Shown one piece after another: positions 1-11,689 of a DNA stretch of 64,000 bases. The position numbers and the translations under genes are program-made. The stretch's first letter is position 1; each line of letters begins with the position of its first letter. This DNA comes from Gigaspora rosea (taxonomy: Eukaryota; Glomeromycota; Glomeromycetes; Diversisporales; Gigasporaceae): positions 1 through 64,000 of the forward strand of contig QKWP01002047.1 of assembly GCA_003550325.1 (NCBI GenBank). The letters run 5' to 3'. Under the pieces are notes generated by a model that was not told where the DNA came from, made no database searches, and saw only the letters and a list, made by a program, of their open reading frames with translations.

Positions 1-865
1 AGTATGTAATTTATTATTATATATTATAATATATATATCGGTAAATATTATGAAATTCTATAATCAGTAACAAGATAACTACTTCAGTACTTATCCATCG
101 GGAGAATGTGCACGTATTCTAAACAAATATATTGATATACAGTACTCTAAACTTATAAATAACGCTTAATATAAATTGATTTACGCTGTCCAATCAGAAG
201 GTGCGTCAGGTTTATTGACTGTCTATTCGGCATAACCTGTCACACATTTTAGACCTGCAACTGTCTAATTGCATATACTGTCTATATGCATAAAAAATTC
301 TCTGATGGATGGTATGCAATTAGACAGTATCAACTGTATATGCTGTAGGCCCGATTATTATATTGTAAATTTTTAATTTTTAAAATTATGATTTAATAAA
401 TATCATAAAAAAAAAAAAGACTTTATTAGTTAAGGATAAGTCAATAAAATGCATATTTTTTTCTAAGATACCCGGATATAAATCATTATTTTTGAGTGAT
501 GATATTAAAATGTACTTGGATCTTAATATGGTGTATTATTAAAGTGTGGTATTAAATGCAATGATATATGATATATCGATTTTTGCTGATTGATTTAGAT
601 TTGTGTTTTAGTATTTACAAAAAAATAATACTTGGTAGAAATAACTATGATTCGACTATTTTTAATTGTCTTCTTTAGCTACAATCTTTGATAATCAAAT
701 TAATAATAATCAAACTGGCCAAAACAATCTAATAAATTATAAATTTTTCAAAAAAATAAATAGCCGATTCATTTTTTTTTAAAAAAGAATAGATATTCGG
801 ATAGGCAATTTAAAATTTGACTCTACCTTTATTCTAATTTATTTGTAACAAAAATTATAGAAATT
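1..865. other. AT-rich intergenic DNA with a hairpin
   Basis: No gene is visible here. The stretch is AT-rich. One local inverted repeat stands out: arms at about 260-278 (ACTGTCTAATTGCATATAC) and 311-329 (GTATGCAATTAGACAGTAT) could form a stem with a loop of about 32 bases. This may be the remnant of a small foldback element. Confidence 0.5.
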
Positions 866-2463
866 TTAACAATCAACAGCAGCGTCTTCATATGGTACCA
901 GTGTAACATATCCTTCCATTTCTTTTTTAAAATTACCATACAATTTATACACACCCACGCAATTCAAAGTTCTTTTTCGTCTGCTGAATTCGATTAGTGC
1001 ATTAGCATTTTTCTTGTCAAGATGATTAATTAGCAGCTTTTTTAAAGGTGCATTGCAATGATTGAGCAAAGTATCAATATATGAACTTAAATGAGAACGC
1101 ATTATGTCAAGATATTGCAATGTGGATGGTAATATTCCTGCAAACTGCATCACTTGTCTTCTCAGTTCCTCTTCTGTTATCTCATCTAATTCGTATACCA
1201 GGTTATGTAACGTTAAGAATTGAAGTTTTTGTAAATTGCCAATAAGTTCTTGGAATCGAGCGGAAAGCTTAATATGCCTAATATGGAGATATGTAATGTT
1301 TGGGCAAAAAGACTTAATCGTTTCTAGTAATAAAGATTTTTCAATAAGATCTTCACGTTTTGATTCAAGTCTTAGTCGTTGTAGTAATGAGCCAAATTTT
1401 TTTATACATTGTACTATAATCAATGTATCAAACCCCATATCTGTAACTACTGTGAAAGTTTTGATTTTGTAAAAATTTTTCTTAATATTTTCAACAGTTC
1501 CGTATTATTAGAAAATTCACAATTTCCCAAATAAAGAGATTCTAAATTTTCCAAATTTGATACCACCTTGAACACCTCAGTAAATTTCCAACCAAATATT
1601 TTAACTTCTCGTAATGATTGTTTTTGACTTTTTAAAACCGAAATGATACTAGGTAAATTTTCAGAAAATCCATGTATGTAGAATTGCTTAAGTTGCTTTT
1701 GCGAGTTAATAATGCATATAAGTGAATGAAGTAATTGTGGATCACAATAATCATGAACATGAATATTCAAAGCATTAAGTTTTGTTGTGCCTTTTTCCAA
1801 GATTTTAAATAATGTAGCGACATTTTCAAAATTAAGATTTGATCTGAAATTTTCAAAATTAAGATTTAATCTGAAAATTTCAAAATTAAGACCTAATGTG
1901 AAATTAATTGAACTAATTGATAAATCTTGGAGATGTGATAAAAATTGCTTATTTTGTTCTAATGAGGAAAAGATCTCTGGTTGAATTTCATTAAGTGTAG
2001 AAAAATCTAAATTTAATTCTTGCAAAGTGACTCCACTTTCGATAAATTTTTTAATTAACAATTTAATTATGAAAAATGTCAATATGTTGTAATTTACTTC
2101 TGGACATCGCTGGAAAATGAGCCATCTTCCAACTTTACATTTTAGAAGATATAAATTGAGAACCTTGAGAAAACTTGCATAATCAAATATCGTTTGGGGA
2201 AATTGTGTATTTATATCACACATTTTTAACATATATTGTAAACCGATTTTATCGTCCTTTCCAAGAGATGAAAGATATCCAGAGATGATCAACGGCTTGT
2301 AATAAAATGAAAATGGGTCTTGCCAAAGAATAGGAATTGAAATTTTGCACCAGTGTCGGCTTACAAGTGCACAAGAGTATAAGGAATTAAATTCTTTATC
2401 TAGATTATTGAGAATATTTTCCATTAATTTGGGCATATCGCCCATTAACATTTTTGATGCCAT
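866..2463 (-). CDS. F-box/LRR-type protein, frameshifted
   Basis: The protein starts at the ATG at 2463 (MASKMLMGDMPKLMENILNN). The first 45 residues fit an F-box: PKLMENIL, then LYSCALVSRHWCKISIPILW. The rest has leucine-rich repeats such as LREVKIFGWKF and LESLYLGNCEF. F-box proteins recruit substrates to SCF ubiquitin ligases; the LRR part normally binds the substrate. The first frame stops at 1447 after 338 codons. The second frame (866-1438) continues the same LRR pattern (CPNITYLHIRHIKL). The switch lies at the AAAAATTTTT run at 1471-1480, where one missing base would give a single protein of about 532 residues, a usual length for this family. It is either a one-base assembly error or a recent pseudogene. 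Residues from about position 190 contain a 9-residue tandem repeat. There is no intron. Confidence 0.8.
1824..1904 (-). repeat. 27-bp tandem repeat inside the F-box gene
   Basis: Three imperfect 27-bp units (TTTTCAAAATTAAGAT followed by a diverged tail) encode about three copies of a 9-residue unit of the form NLNFENFRS in the LRR region. The unit length is a multiple of three, so the frame is kept. Confidence 0.7.
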
Positions 2464-3764
2464 GAGTAGTTACTTTGGTTAAAAAAATTCGTTTGTTATT
2501 GCTGTATTGTTTGTTGATTTCTATAAATAGGCCTGAAATGTAACATGTGATTATAACAATTACGTAATCTACAGATCTAATCCAGTAATGACGTGATGCG
2601 ACGGACATTTAATTTTTACGCGATATGTAATATAAATTTTTGTTGGTCTGCATGTGTGGCGCATGATTACAAGACTAATTGAGCAACAAACCAGCTATAG
2701 CATAGCAGAAGTTCATTTTGATTGATTGTTAAAATACCTGTAAAAAATTCTGATCATACATCAGATATATTACCGGCTATACTGGATAAAGTTTATTACT
2801 CATGAACTTTTAATCTCTCTAAAGACGCTTTTATAGTACATTTAATTCAGTTTAATAATAACTGTTTCAATTTAAATTTCACAAAGTTAATTCAGTTTTG
2901 CAATACATTATTTTGCATCCAAACAACCCTAAAAACTACCACTATTACAACAATAAATGGTTTTAGAATAGATATTCAAAATAGTATTTTTGTTTATTTG
3001 TAAGGATATCACAAAAGAGATTTTATATAGTGCACCAATTTTTACTAATAAAAGCATTTTAAAAATTACAGTTGACTATATAAATAAATAATTGTTGCCA
3101 ATTGTATTTATTCAAATTTTAGCTAATCAAAAACAACCTTTTGCTATACTACTAGCCAGTATTATCATAAAACACAGACACAGACAGCAGACAGTCCGGA
3201 AGGGAATCTGGTACATATACGCGCAGAATTTTTTTTGTTCCAGACATTCAGCGAATTAACACATAATCACCAACCAATAAAATTCATTATATCCCTTGTA
3301 AATTATCATCATTTTTTACATAACCCATCTGTATAATTCTGCAATTTGATTGTTTTACCCAGCAGACATGTCCTGGGACAAAGTTAAAAATTAGTGAGAC
3401 ATTGTCTATGTACAATATCATGTTGGGCATTATTGTTGGACATGACCCAGACATCCCATCTGGGACTGTCCATGTTCCTGTAAAATTGGTGGAACAATGT
3501 CTGTGTTCAACACTGCTACTAGCTATTTGATTAGTAATACAGTAACACAGATTACTAAACTTACATCAGTTCCCAATTTCTAGTTAATGTACTATATATA
3601 AGTTTAAAATTATTATAGCATAAATTTTTACAATTTGGTTAATAACTAATACAAAATTATGTATGCTTACAAATAGCAAATTATATTGAATATAATATAT
3701 CTATTACATAGTATGGGATTAAAAGATTAATTTCATGAATTGCTACAATGTTGATAAAAGCACT
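2464..3764. other. intergenic DNA, no gene seen
   Basis: No coding region is supported. The first 100 bases are the upstream flank of the F-box gene; no clear promoter motif is seen. Around 3360-3500 there are degenerate repeated words of the type GACATGTCC/GGGAC, which may be an old repeat. Confidence 0.4.
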
Positions 3765-4309
3765 TAATTACTGATCCGGATAAGATCGGCACTATTTCTA
3801 TATTAGAAATTGGGGCATAATTCCTATGTTATTAACTATATGCTGAAATCTGAGCAGAGTCAAATTAAAAGTAATTTTTTTATTAAGTTAACGACACATG
3901 TCTATTAATTGAAAGTTGTAGAGCTCGACGAGACGCATCTAACGGTGGTTAGATCATCCAAATCGGCCCAGTGGATGGCGAGATATTATTAAGAAACGAT
4001 TGGCCGACTATGTAAAATCTCTATGTAAACAAATATTGTTCAGAGATTTTACATAGTCGACCAATCGTTTCTTAATAATATCTCGCCATCCACTGGGCCG
4101 ATTTGGATGATCTAACCACCGTTAGATGCGTCTCGTCGAGCTTTACAACTTTCAATTAATACATGTATTGTTAACTTAATAAAAAAATTACTTTTCATTT
4201 GACTCCGCTCAGATTTCAGCATATAATAAAAATTTATATTGTACTTATCCCCAAAATTTACTATTGTCCCAATATGGTAATAGTGCCGATCTATCCGGAT
4301 TATCAATTA
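3765..4309. mobile_element. long foldback (hairpin) element, 545 bp
   Basis: Two near-complementary arms of about 250 bases face each other around a loop near 4016-4034. The inner arms (about 3920-4015 and 4035-4140) are almost identical, for example AGATTTTACATAGTCG on one side and its complement on the other. The outer ends carry ATCCGGATA and TATCCGGAT. There is no transposase. The perfect inner arms and diverged outer arms suggest recent gene conversion or a recent hairpin origin. Confidence 0.85.
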
Positions 4310-4765
4310 AAAAATTTCATTTAGAAAAACTTGATTTTTTTTTAGTTAGTATTTTTTATAAATATATGAAATTTTACAACAAATACAAAAATAAATTAAT
4401 TAGCAATCCATATAAGAACTATAGTATTATTATATAGTTACTATAGCACAAATTACTATGTATTTTATATAGTGATGAAATCATTTTTTCCTCTAAACAT
4501 ATAAAAGTTTTATATAGTTGCAAATTTTAAATTTTAAATATCTTATAATCTATTGATCAATTTTAATAATTTTATTGTATTATATAAAAAAACATCTTCT
4601 CTACATTTCTGCTTAGTAAGTCAAAATATATTAGCATAATAAAAAAATATTTAGCTATAGAGGAAAAGAAGATTTCATAATATATATAAATTTAATAGTA
4701 ATTTGCACATATAGAATTCTATCCTTCTTAGGCGAATTGGCAATTAATATTATTTTTAGAAAAAG

Positions 4766-4980
4766 CCTATTTGTAACAGCCTGTTACACACCTATTTGTA
4801 ACAGCCAATAAGGCTATATTAATGTTAAAGTAGAGTTAAAGTTAGGGTTAGGTTAAGATTAATACAAAATTGCGAGAGGATCATTTTTTGTTAGAAGTGC
4901 AATAGGGGTTATTATAGTAAAATTTTAAGTTATAAATAAAGCTGTTACAAATAAATGTGCAACAGGCTGTTACAAATAGA
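4766..4980. mobile_element. MITE, 215 bp, 40-bp inverted repeats
   Basis: The left end starts CTATTTGTAACAGCCTGTTA and the right end is its complement, with few mismatches over 40 bases. Each arm itself contains the word CTATTTGTAACAGC twice. The interior carries a TTAGGGTTAGG tract at about 4841. No coding capacity. Confidence 0.85.
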
Positions 4981-5544
4981 TTCGTTCTTATTTTTAAAAA
5001 TTTTAGATTTTGTATAAATCATTAAAAATTTCATAGCAACAACGTAAGATAGTATTCTTATAATTAATTTAAAGTAAAAAATGCTATATTACTGTATTGA
5101 AATCTTTGAAGCTAGTATAAAGTCACAAAGATGATTAATAGTATCTAAATCCTTATAACTTACACCAAAATTATAAATTAAACATATGTTTAAAATTTTT
5201 GTTATAGTGAGATAAATAGCTAAAATAATTACCGTATTTAAGGTAGGGTGTTAATATTTCTGAATTTATATTAAATAAATTGTAAATCAACTTTGTATAA
5301 TAATTTATTGTACTACCTCAAAAACCTATATACCATTTTTGGCAAACTTTGATTATATATGACAATGATTTTTTTAAAGCAATGTATATTGCAAAATTTT
5401 ACAATTATAAACAATATGTTTTAATCTGCATAATAAATAAATTTGATCTAAACAAGGTACTTGCTATATTCAAAGAGAGCTAGCTATATTTGTATTATAA
5501 TATTTTTATATAAATGCAGTTGATAAACAATAAGTTTACAAAAG

Positions 5545-5615
5545 ACCTTCAGTTAATAGCATAGCAGTTATGCTCCAAGATCTCCAATTATAAGATTGCT
5601 TGTTCAAATCCACTT
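5545..5615 (+). other. tRNA-like relic (possible SINE head)
   Basis: A B-box-like word (GTTCAAATCC) lies about 50 bases after an A-box-like stretch (TAGCATAGCAGTTATGC). The spacing suits pol III promoter boxes, but I cannot fold a convincing acceptor stem or anticodon arm, so this is not called a tRNA gene. The flanks from 4981 to 6015 hold no other feature. Confidence 0.3.
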
Positions 5616-6015
5616 AGTAGTAATTTGAATTTAATAGTCAAAATTCAAATTTGGAATAATTAAAGTCAGAAATATAACAAGAGGCTAAATTAAGATACTT
5701 AATGAACTCATAGTACTGCATTCTAGTTTAAACAAGATATTAATGCCAAAAGTTACTATAATGAAAAGGTAGAAAGTTACTGTCCTCCAAGTAGAAGTTA
5801 AACAAAGCTAGTGCTTCCTTACTATAAGCAGGTAATGCTATCTGTGTTATCATATACTAGATTATAATTGAAGATACTATAGGAATAAAAAACCTAGTAA
5901 AATTGCACAAAAACCTAACATATAGTATGACAAACAAGTAGAAAATATGAATCAGATAATATTTATAGCATGTTGGAGAAGGGCTTAATAGTAATACTCT
6001 AACAGGATCCTAAAA

Positions 6016-6320
6016 TAGGGTTTGTCTAAAGCTATGTACCCACATGATTTTCATGTAAATCAACCAAATAGAGTTGCAAAATTTTGTTTTCACAGATTAG
6101 CCTGAAGAAGTCAAAAAACAAAAAAAATACAAAAACATAAAAATGGCATTCTAAACCTACTGGTATCTTGGCCATTAATAAAAAATATTAGGAAGATAAT
6201 TTTACCTATATTGATCCTAACCCTAACCCTGACTCTAATGCTAAACAGACTATGATACAAATTTTAACTAACTAAAATTTCAAAAAATCATGTGGGTACA
6301 TGACTTTAGCCATCTCTCTA
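6016..6320. mobile_element. MITE family A, copy 1
   Basis: Imperfect inverted repeats of about 35 bases (CTAAAGCTATGTACCCACAT on the left; ATGTGGGTACATGACTTTAG on the right) enclose about 230 bases. The interior matches that of the element at 12912-13188: a purine-rich AAAAACA block, then a TCTAAACCTAC-type block, an ATTAATAAAAA block and a CCTAACCCTAACCCTGACTC tract. These are two copies of one family. Confidence 0.8.
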
Positions 6321-6410
6321 AAATATACATAAATAGGTCAGGTTTATTATAAAATTATTAAAAATAAAAAGATCTGTAGCAAAATCTCAAAAATAAGCAA
6401 ATAATTACTA

Positions 6411-7053
6411 TCCCTTAGATTGTAACACAGGCAAATTTGCCTGCGTATTTTAAAATTTTTAATAAAATTTTAAATATTGATTTTAGCCATATCTTTTCTA
6501 AGTAAAAAATATTCTTTAAGTTTTGTTTTAGTAACTTTGTTATAAAATTTTTTTAAAATCATTAGAAAACTTTAATATAATAAATGTTTAAAGTTCTTGT
6601 ATTGGCATTTTTACTATTAAAATTTTTCTTTAGATTTTTTCAAATTTTATATGTTCCCGTCTATAAAAAAAATCTTTACTTCTAATACAAGTCTTAATTT
6701 TTACAAGTAAATCATTAAAGTTGCAATAATGAAAGTTGTCATCCTTTATATAAACTACAATATTGTCTTAAGAACTATAGTTCTAAAACTAAAACTAAAT
6801 AAGATCGCAGAAAAATTGTAATAAAATTTTTTAAAAAAATTTTTTCTTAAAATTATCTATTTTCAGCTTATATGTAACTATAATTTATTTTCTTATAATA
6901 TAAAAACTAATTTTGCAAAAAGTAATCCTTATTTTCAAATATAATTGTACAAAGTTTTATTTAATTATTTTAGTATTTTAAAAAAGTAAATCAGAGCTAA
7001 AAAAGTGCAAAAACGCAGGCAAATTTGCCTGTGTTCTACTACAATCTAAGGGA
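6411..7053. mobile_element. non-autonomous TA-flanked transposon, 643 bp
   Basis: The ends read TCCCTTAGATTGTAACACAG and its near complement CTACAATCTAAGGGA. They enclose AT-rich DNA without an open frame. A TA dinucleotide flanks both ends (6409-6410 and 7054-7055), as expected for Tc1/mariner-type insertion. The subterminal word ACAGGCAAATTTGCCTG is itself palindromic and occurs in both arms. Confidence 0.85.
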
Positions 7054-7848
7054 TAAATAAAAACCCACAAAAATAAGCAAACTAATATTTGATCAATTTA
7101 TGTATATTTTGGGGTCCTACTCTAATCCCAAGTATTGGCTATATTTCATAGTCTAAACGAACTTGTATTTGTTGTAACTATAGCAAAAGAAAAAAAAATA
7201 ATAATAAATATACCAATATATGATCATATAATTGTATACTAAATAATATATCCAATATTACCAATTTTTAACTAAATATGGATTATAAAATCTGATTTGC
7301 CAATATTTATATTCATTTATATTTAAAATTATTTATTAAAGCTTTTTAAAGGTTTGATAGTAAATAACTTAAATCCAAAAACCCAATTTGGATAAAACAA
7401 CTACCAAAATGTTTGTCTCAATGAGATGATTCTAATGAGCCTAAAATTGTTAAAATCTAATTACAAGTTCCTGAGATTATTAAGAATTTATATCACTTTA
7501 TGTGTTTAAGAATTGATTAAATTAAACATCCGAGTGAAAAATCCTTAGCTATCTTGGGTTTTGTGATTAGATTTTGACAATTGTAGACTCAATAGAATTG
7601 TCTCATTGTGACAAGTACTCTGGTAGTCATTTTATCCTAATTAGGCCACTGGATCAAAAGTTATTTACTGTTAAACATTTTAAAATATTTAATAGTATTT
7701 TCAATATATTATATCTACATATTATATTAACACTCATTGGCCTATGGGCATGTGACTATGGTAAGGTATTTTATTTATAGTCACACCTCTATACAAGCAT
7801 TACAATAGGGCACGACCAACTTGGTGACTATAGAGAGGTCTGACTGTA
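7054..7848. other. intergenic DNA with a truncated pogo-like end
   Basis: No gene is supported. At about 7821-7846 a sequence reading CAGTCAGACCTCTCTATAGTC on the minus strand looks like the end of a pogo/Tigger-type element. It abuts the complete element at 7849; its other end appears degraded near 7766-7790. Confidence 0.4.
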
Positions 7849-8019
7849 CAGTCGTCCCTTATTAATATCAACCCATTAATATCAACCTAAGCCATAAAAT
7901 TAATATTATAAATTTTTATATATTAAAATTCCCCAATATATATAACTTTAATATAATTCTCTCATTAATATTACTATCAACACAAATTCAAATAGGTTGA
8001 TATTAACAAGAGTAGACTG
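7849..8019. mobile_element. pogo/Tigger-like MITE, 171 bp
   Basis: The left end CAGTCGTCCCTTATTAATAT and the right end ATATTAACAAGAGTAGACTG are imperfect inverted repeats, flanked by TA at 7847-7848 and 8020-8021. CAGT ends plus TA duplication fit pogo-type elements. The word TTAATATCAACC is repeated inside the left arm. No open frame. Confidence 0.75.
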
Positions 8020-8028
8020 TATTTATTT

Positions 8029-8263
8029 TCTTATTTTGTGAACTTGTTTTACAGCTTTTATTTGTAAAATCATTAAATGTTCTTCATACTTACTCACTGA
8101 ATGAAATGATTAATGCGAATGAAATGAATCGTACTTAATGGTAAATAAGTATTTATTTCTTGTTTATTGAACTTGTTTTGCAATCTTTACATCATAAAAT
8201 TAATAAATATTCTTTATACGCACTCGCTAAATGAAATGATTAATGCAAATAAATAAATCGTAT
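8029..8263. repeat. about 120-bp tandem repeat array, left part
   Basis: About two copies of a unit of roughly 120 bases are seen. Landmarks are ATGGTAAATAAGTATTTATT, CTTGTTTTGTGAACTTGTTT, TTCTTTATACTCACTCGCTG and AATGAAATGATTAATGCGAA. The array is interrupted at 8264 by the solo LTR and resumes at 9026. Confidence 0.85.
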
Positions 8264-9021
8264 TGTTAAAGTTAAAAATTTTAACTTATAGTATAAATAC
8301 AAATTGGTAACACCAGAAGACTCCAATGACCCAAGTCATCTGAAATTACAAGGCTATTGGTTGTGGTAGAGGCTTAGAGGTAATATTTATTCCCAGGAGT
8401 TGTTTGGGATGAGTAAACCGATTATTTTTGTCCATGGATTGTTGGCTAAACAAATAATTGTTGGCTCTTGGTTGTTGGTTTGTCATAAGTTGTGGTTTGA
8501 GGAATGACGTAGAAAGGCTTTGTTTATTTTCTCAAGCATTCATGCTCGTGGCCGAGAGCATGAATGCTTTGATGAATGCTTTGCAGTCTTGAGTCACAAA
8601 ACAATTAGAGCGCAGTAGTTCTTAATAACTCCGAAAGTATTTAAAGCCTGAGTTTTCATGCTATACCATTTTTTCAGACTAAAATGTTTTAGTTATAGTT
8701 TTATAATAAGAGTCAGACTCTCATTGGTTGTATTTTACCTTAATATATATTCATTGTATTCTTTTATTGGTATTTCATTTTTATTCCATCGTTACATTGT
8801 TTAGTGTAATCTTTATTAATGTTATTATAATAAATTACCCCCTGACATTGTATTAATCAAATCAATCACATAGATTGATCAAATTAACTGATAAACCTGA
8901 CCCTGACAAATTAATTCTCGTGATATCATATCACGTATATGATCAATATAAATTTAAACCCAAGTGAACTATCAGAGCTAAGACCAATATCCATTATTGC
9001 TCTCCCAACTGATGGTCACAG
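8264..9021. mobile_element. solo LTR, 758 bp
   Basis: The segment starts TGTTAAAG and ends GGTCACA, so it has TG...CA ends with a TGT/ACA inversion. It splits a tandem-repeat unit exactly. The four bases GTAT occur just before (8260-8263) and just after (9022-9025), a target duplication. No reverse transcriptase, gag or second LTR is present, so it is read as an LTR left after recombination between the two LTRs of an element. A TATAAATAC word lies at about 8292. The superfamily is not resolved. Confidence 0.7.
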
Positions 9022-9748
9022 TATTAATGGTAAATAAGTATTTATATACTTGTTTTGTAAACTTATTAAATGTTCTTTATACTCACTCGTAGAATGAAAC
9101 GATTAATGCAAATGAAATGAGTATGTAATAGTAAATAAGTATTTATATTATTGTTTTGTAAACTTATTTTGCAGTTTTTGTTTCATAAAATTATTAAACG
9201 TTCTTTATATCACTCACAGAATAAAATGATTAATGCGAATAAAATGAGTACATAATGGTAAATAAGCATTTGTTTTCTTGTTTTGTGAACTCGTTTTACA
9301 GTTTTTACTTCATAAGATTATTAAATGTTCTTATACTCACTCGCTGAATGAAATGATTAATGTGATTTGCACGTAATGGTAAATAAGTATTTATTTTCTT
9401 GTTCTGTGAACTTGTTTTGCAGTTTTTATTTTGTAAAATTATTAAATATTCTTTATGCTCACAGACTAAATTAATGTGAATAAAATGAATTGTACATAAT
9501 GGTAAATAAGTATTTATTTTCTTGTTTTGTGAACTTGTTTTTCAGTTTTTATTTTGTAAAATTATTAAATGTTCTTTATAATCACTTGCTGAATGAAATG
9601 ATTAATGTGAATGAAATGAATTATACGTAATGGTAAATAAGCATTTATTTTCTTGTTTTGTGAACTTGTTTTTCATAAAATTATTAAATGTTCTTTATAC
9701 TCAATCGCTGAATGAAACAATTAATGCGAATAAAATGAATTGTATATA
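9022..9748. repeat. about 120-bp tandem repeat array, right part
   Basis: Six units start near 9028, 9128, 9254, 9375, 9499 and 9629, each with a version of ATGGTAAATAAG. Spacing varies from 100 to 130 bases. Units are diverged from one another by point changes and small deletions, so the array is not recent. It ends at ATGGCAAAGCGG near 9748. Confidence 0.85.
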
Positions 9749-9764
9749 ATGGCAAAGCGGCATG

Positions 9765-10480
9765 TGAAGTGTTTCTGTACAAATCCTTTTAATTGGATAT
9801 TTCTTTTTTAAATGCTTCATATGATTGTATTTATTGCCAGACTAATTTTTATAAACTAGTTTTTTATATAAGATGTAATTAATTGTGTATGGGCGTGTAA
9901 GACCCTAGCGTCACCAACTTAAAAAATTTCACTAAAAAATTTTCGCACTTAAATTAAGATTAGGGTTGCTATTAAGCTAGGAGGAAGAGCTTTATTAAAA
10001 CCAAAATTTCGTAAGGGAAACTTTTTATTAGTACGCAATAAGCAGTTTCATAGATAAAATGCTGATTTATGAACGATTTTTTGGTTTGTTTTGATTTTTG
10101 CGTTTTTTGCATTACACCTGATATCAAAATCCAATTGGCTAGTGAAATAGTAGTGAAATTTTTTAGGGTGGTGATGCTAGGGTAGTTTATGATTTTTCTA
10201 ATTTGTATGGGTATTTCCATCTACGTGCGTAAGTACGTAAGTATATGTGGGTCATGGGACTTTTCCACCTATATGTGAATGGGGCTTCTTCACCTATACA
10301 CAGATCACTTTTTCTAATTCGTTTTCAGGTTTACCTGTTTATGTGCATGCATATTACCAGTTCGATTTATATATACCTAACTTGGTTTGTAACGAGTCAT
10401 TTACATTGTTGATTAATAATGACACGTTGTGTCGAGTGGTCGATATTCAATGTAAACCAAAACTATATATAGTATAAAAT
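9765..10480 (+). repeat. dispersed repeat, copy 1 (interrupted)
   Basis: This matches, on the other strand, 45885-46275. Shared landmarks in order are GTGAAGTGTTTCTGTACAAA, TTTTTTATATA, GACTTTTCCACCTATAT, GGGGCTTCT and GTTTATGTGCATGCATATTA, then a CCTAACTTG block. The small open frames in both copies (FPPI/SSIC...LPVYVHA-like) are repeat-derived and are not called as genes. A MITE (about 9902-10183) is inserted in this copy and is absent from the other. Confidence 0.75.
9902..10183. mobile_element. MITE nested in the dispersed repeat
   Basis: The left arm ACCCTAGCGTCACCAACTTA and the right arm (GGGTGGTGATGCTAGGGT) are imperfect inverted repeats of about 33 bases that continue into AAAAAATTTCACTA. 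The other copy of the host repeat lacks this segment, which gives an approximate empty site. The exact duplication is unclear. The left arm is followed by GATTAGGGTTG, another TTAGGG-like tract. Confidence 0.75.
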
Positions 10481-10536
10481 AAAAGTTTATATTTAAAATT
10501 TTTATATTCTCAATAGTTATTTATATATCATAATAA

Positions 10537-10776
10537 TTTGCGGATTTCAAATCGATGGCTCGGTGATTTAGGAAAAGACCAATATTATTTCTTTACAAAC
10601 AAAATTATAGAACTATTTTTTTTTTTAAATATTAAAAAAACCGACTCAAATCCTTTTTAAAACAATAGTTTAAAAAATTTTTTTTTATATTTAATGACAT
10701 AATATTAATCTTTACAAAATCTTATTCTAAACCACCAAGTCATTAAGGCTGCACATCCATTTGGAATCTGCGAAGA
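10537..10776. mobile_element. possible degraded inverted-repeat element
   Basis: TTGCGGATTTCAAATCGATG at the left and CATTTGGAATCTGCGAA at the right are weak inverted repeats. About 200 bases of AT-rich DNA lie between them. Gaps are needed to align the arms, so this is tentative. Confidence 0.35.
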
Positions 10777-10829
10777 ATTATAGTATATAAATAAAAACCG
10801 AGTGAGATCTATATATAAATTATAAATAA

Positions 10830-11083
10830 GGCCGTTCGAAGTTGATTCTTTGGTTGGCATCACTTTTCCAGGGCTCTTGGGAGGGTGGGAGGGGGGTAAA
10901 ATGAAACGAACATATTAAACGAACATATAAAAATGAACAAAGATGGACCAATTTTTTTGGTTGATATAAATCAGGTGACTGGTGAGAGTCATCCAGCGTT
11001 TTGATTGGCTGTTCGTTTTCGGGGGAGGTGGGGGAGACTTCAGCTGGGGGTGATGTTAACCAAAAAATTAACTTCAAACAGCC
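10830..11083. mobile_element. PIF/Harbinger-like (Tourist-type) MITE, 254 bp
   Basis: The ends are GGCCGTTCGAAGTTGATTCT and a matching right arm (AATTAACTTCAAACAGCC). They are imperfect inverted repeats of about 33 bases and are flanked by TAA on both sides (10827-10829 and 11084-11086). GGCC...TTCG ends with a 3-bp TWA duplication fit PIF/Harbinger. The interior is purine/G-rich, unlike the flanks, and has no transposase. Confidence 0.85.
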
Positions 11084-11689
11084 TAATGAACCCTTATAAT
11101 ATTATACTATACATTGTTTTGATAATTAACTAATAAAGCTTATACTAATAGGTTGTCGAGTTTATTCCACTCTAGTTTTTTCAGTTTTTTTTCCTAAAAT
11201 ATATTTTAAATCATATTATATTAACTTAGGCAATTAAAAAAACAGATTTTTATTAGCATTTCTTTATAAATAATATTCTGAATATTAATATTAAATATAA
11301 AATTAATTTTCCGTTCTGGTTTTGCGAGATGACATCACACAGTTATCTTATTATATAAAAGCCTCATTCACATGATGAGCAGAAAAATATAAATACAACC
11401 CAAGTACGATAAAAATCTTTAGGGGCATGTACAGTACAGCATGTATAGAACATATAATACAACACGTATAGAGCATATAATATATAATATATACATATAT
11501 TATATGTATGTACTGTACTATATTAATATATATATACTGTACTATATTATTATACTCTATGAAAACTCGATACACGGAAATGCATGTATAAATACGAAAT
11601 TGTATGCGGGTAAGCACGGGTTCATAATCACTGCACGGAAACTGCACGGAAACTGATCATCCAAAAAATTTAATACACGTTATCACACT
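11084..11689. other. AT-rich intergenic DNA
   Basis: No gene is supported. The stretch 11441-11560 is an alternating TA/TATA-rich low-complexity tract with repeated TACTGTACTATATTA words. Overlapping open frames on both strands here are low-complexity artefacts. Confidence 0.5.

Noticed and set aside
10247..10477. A 76-codon plus-strand frame as a gene
   Set aside because: It lies in a dispersed repeat whose second copy carries a similar broken frame. No start context or domain supports a protein.
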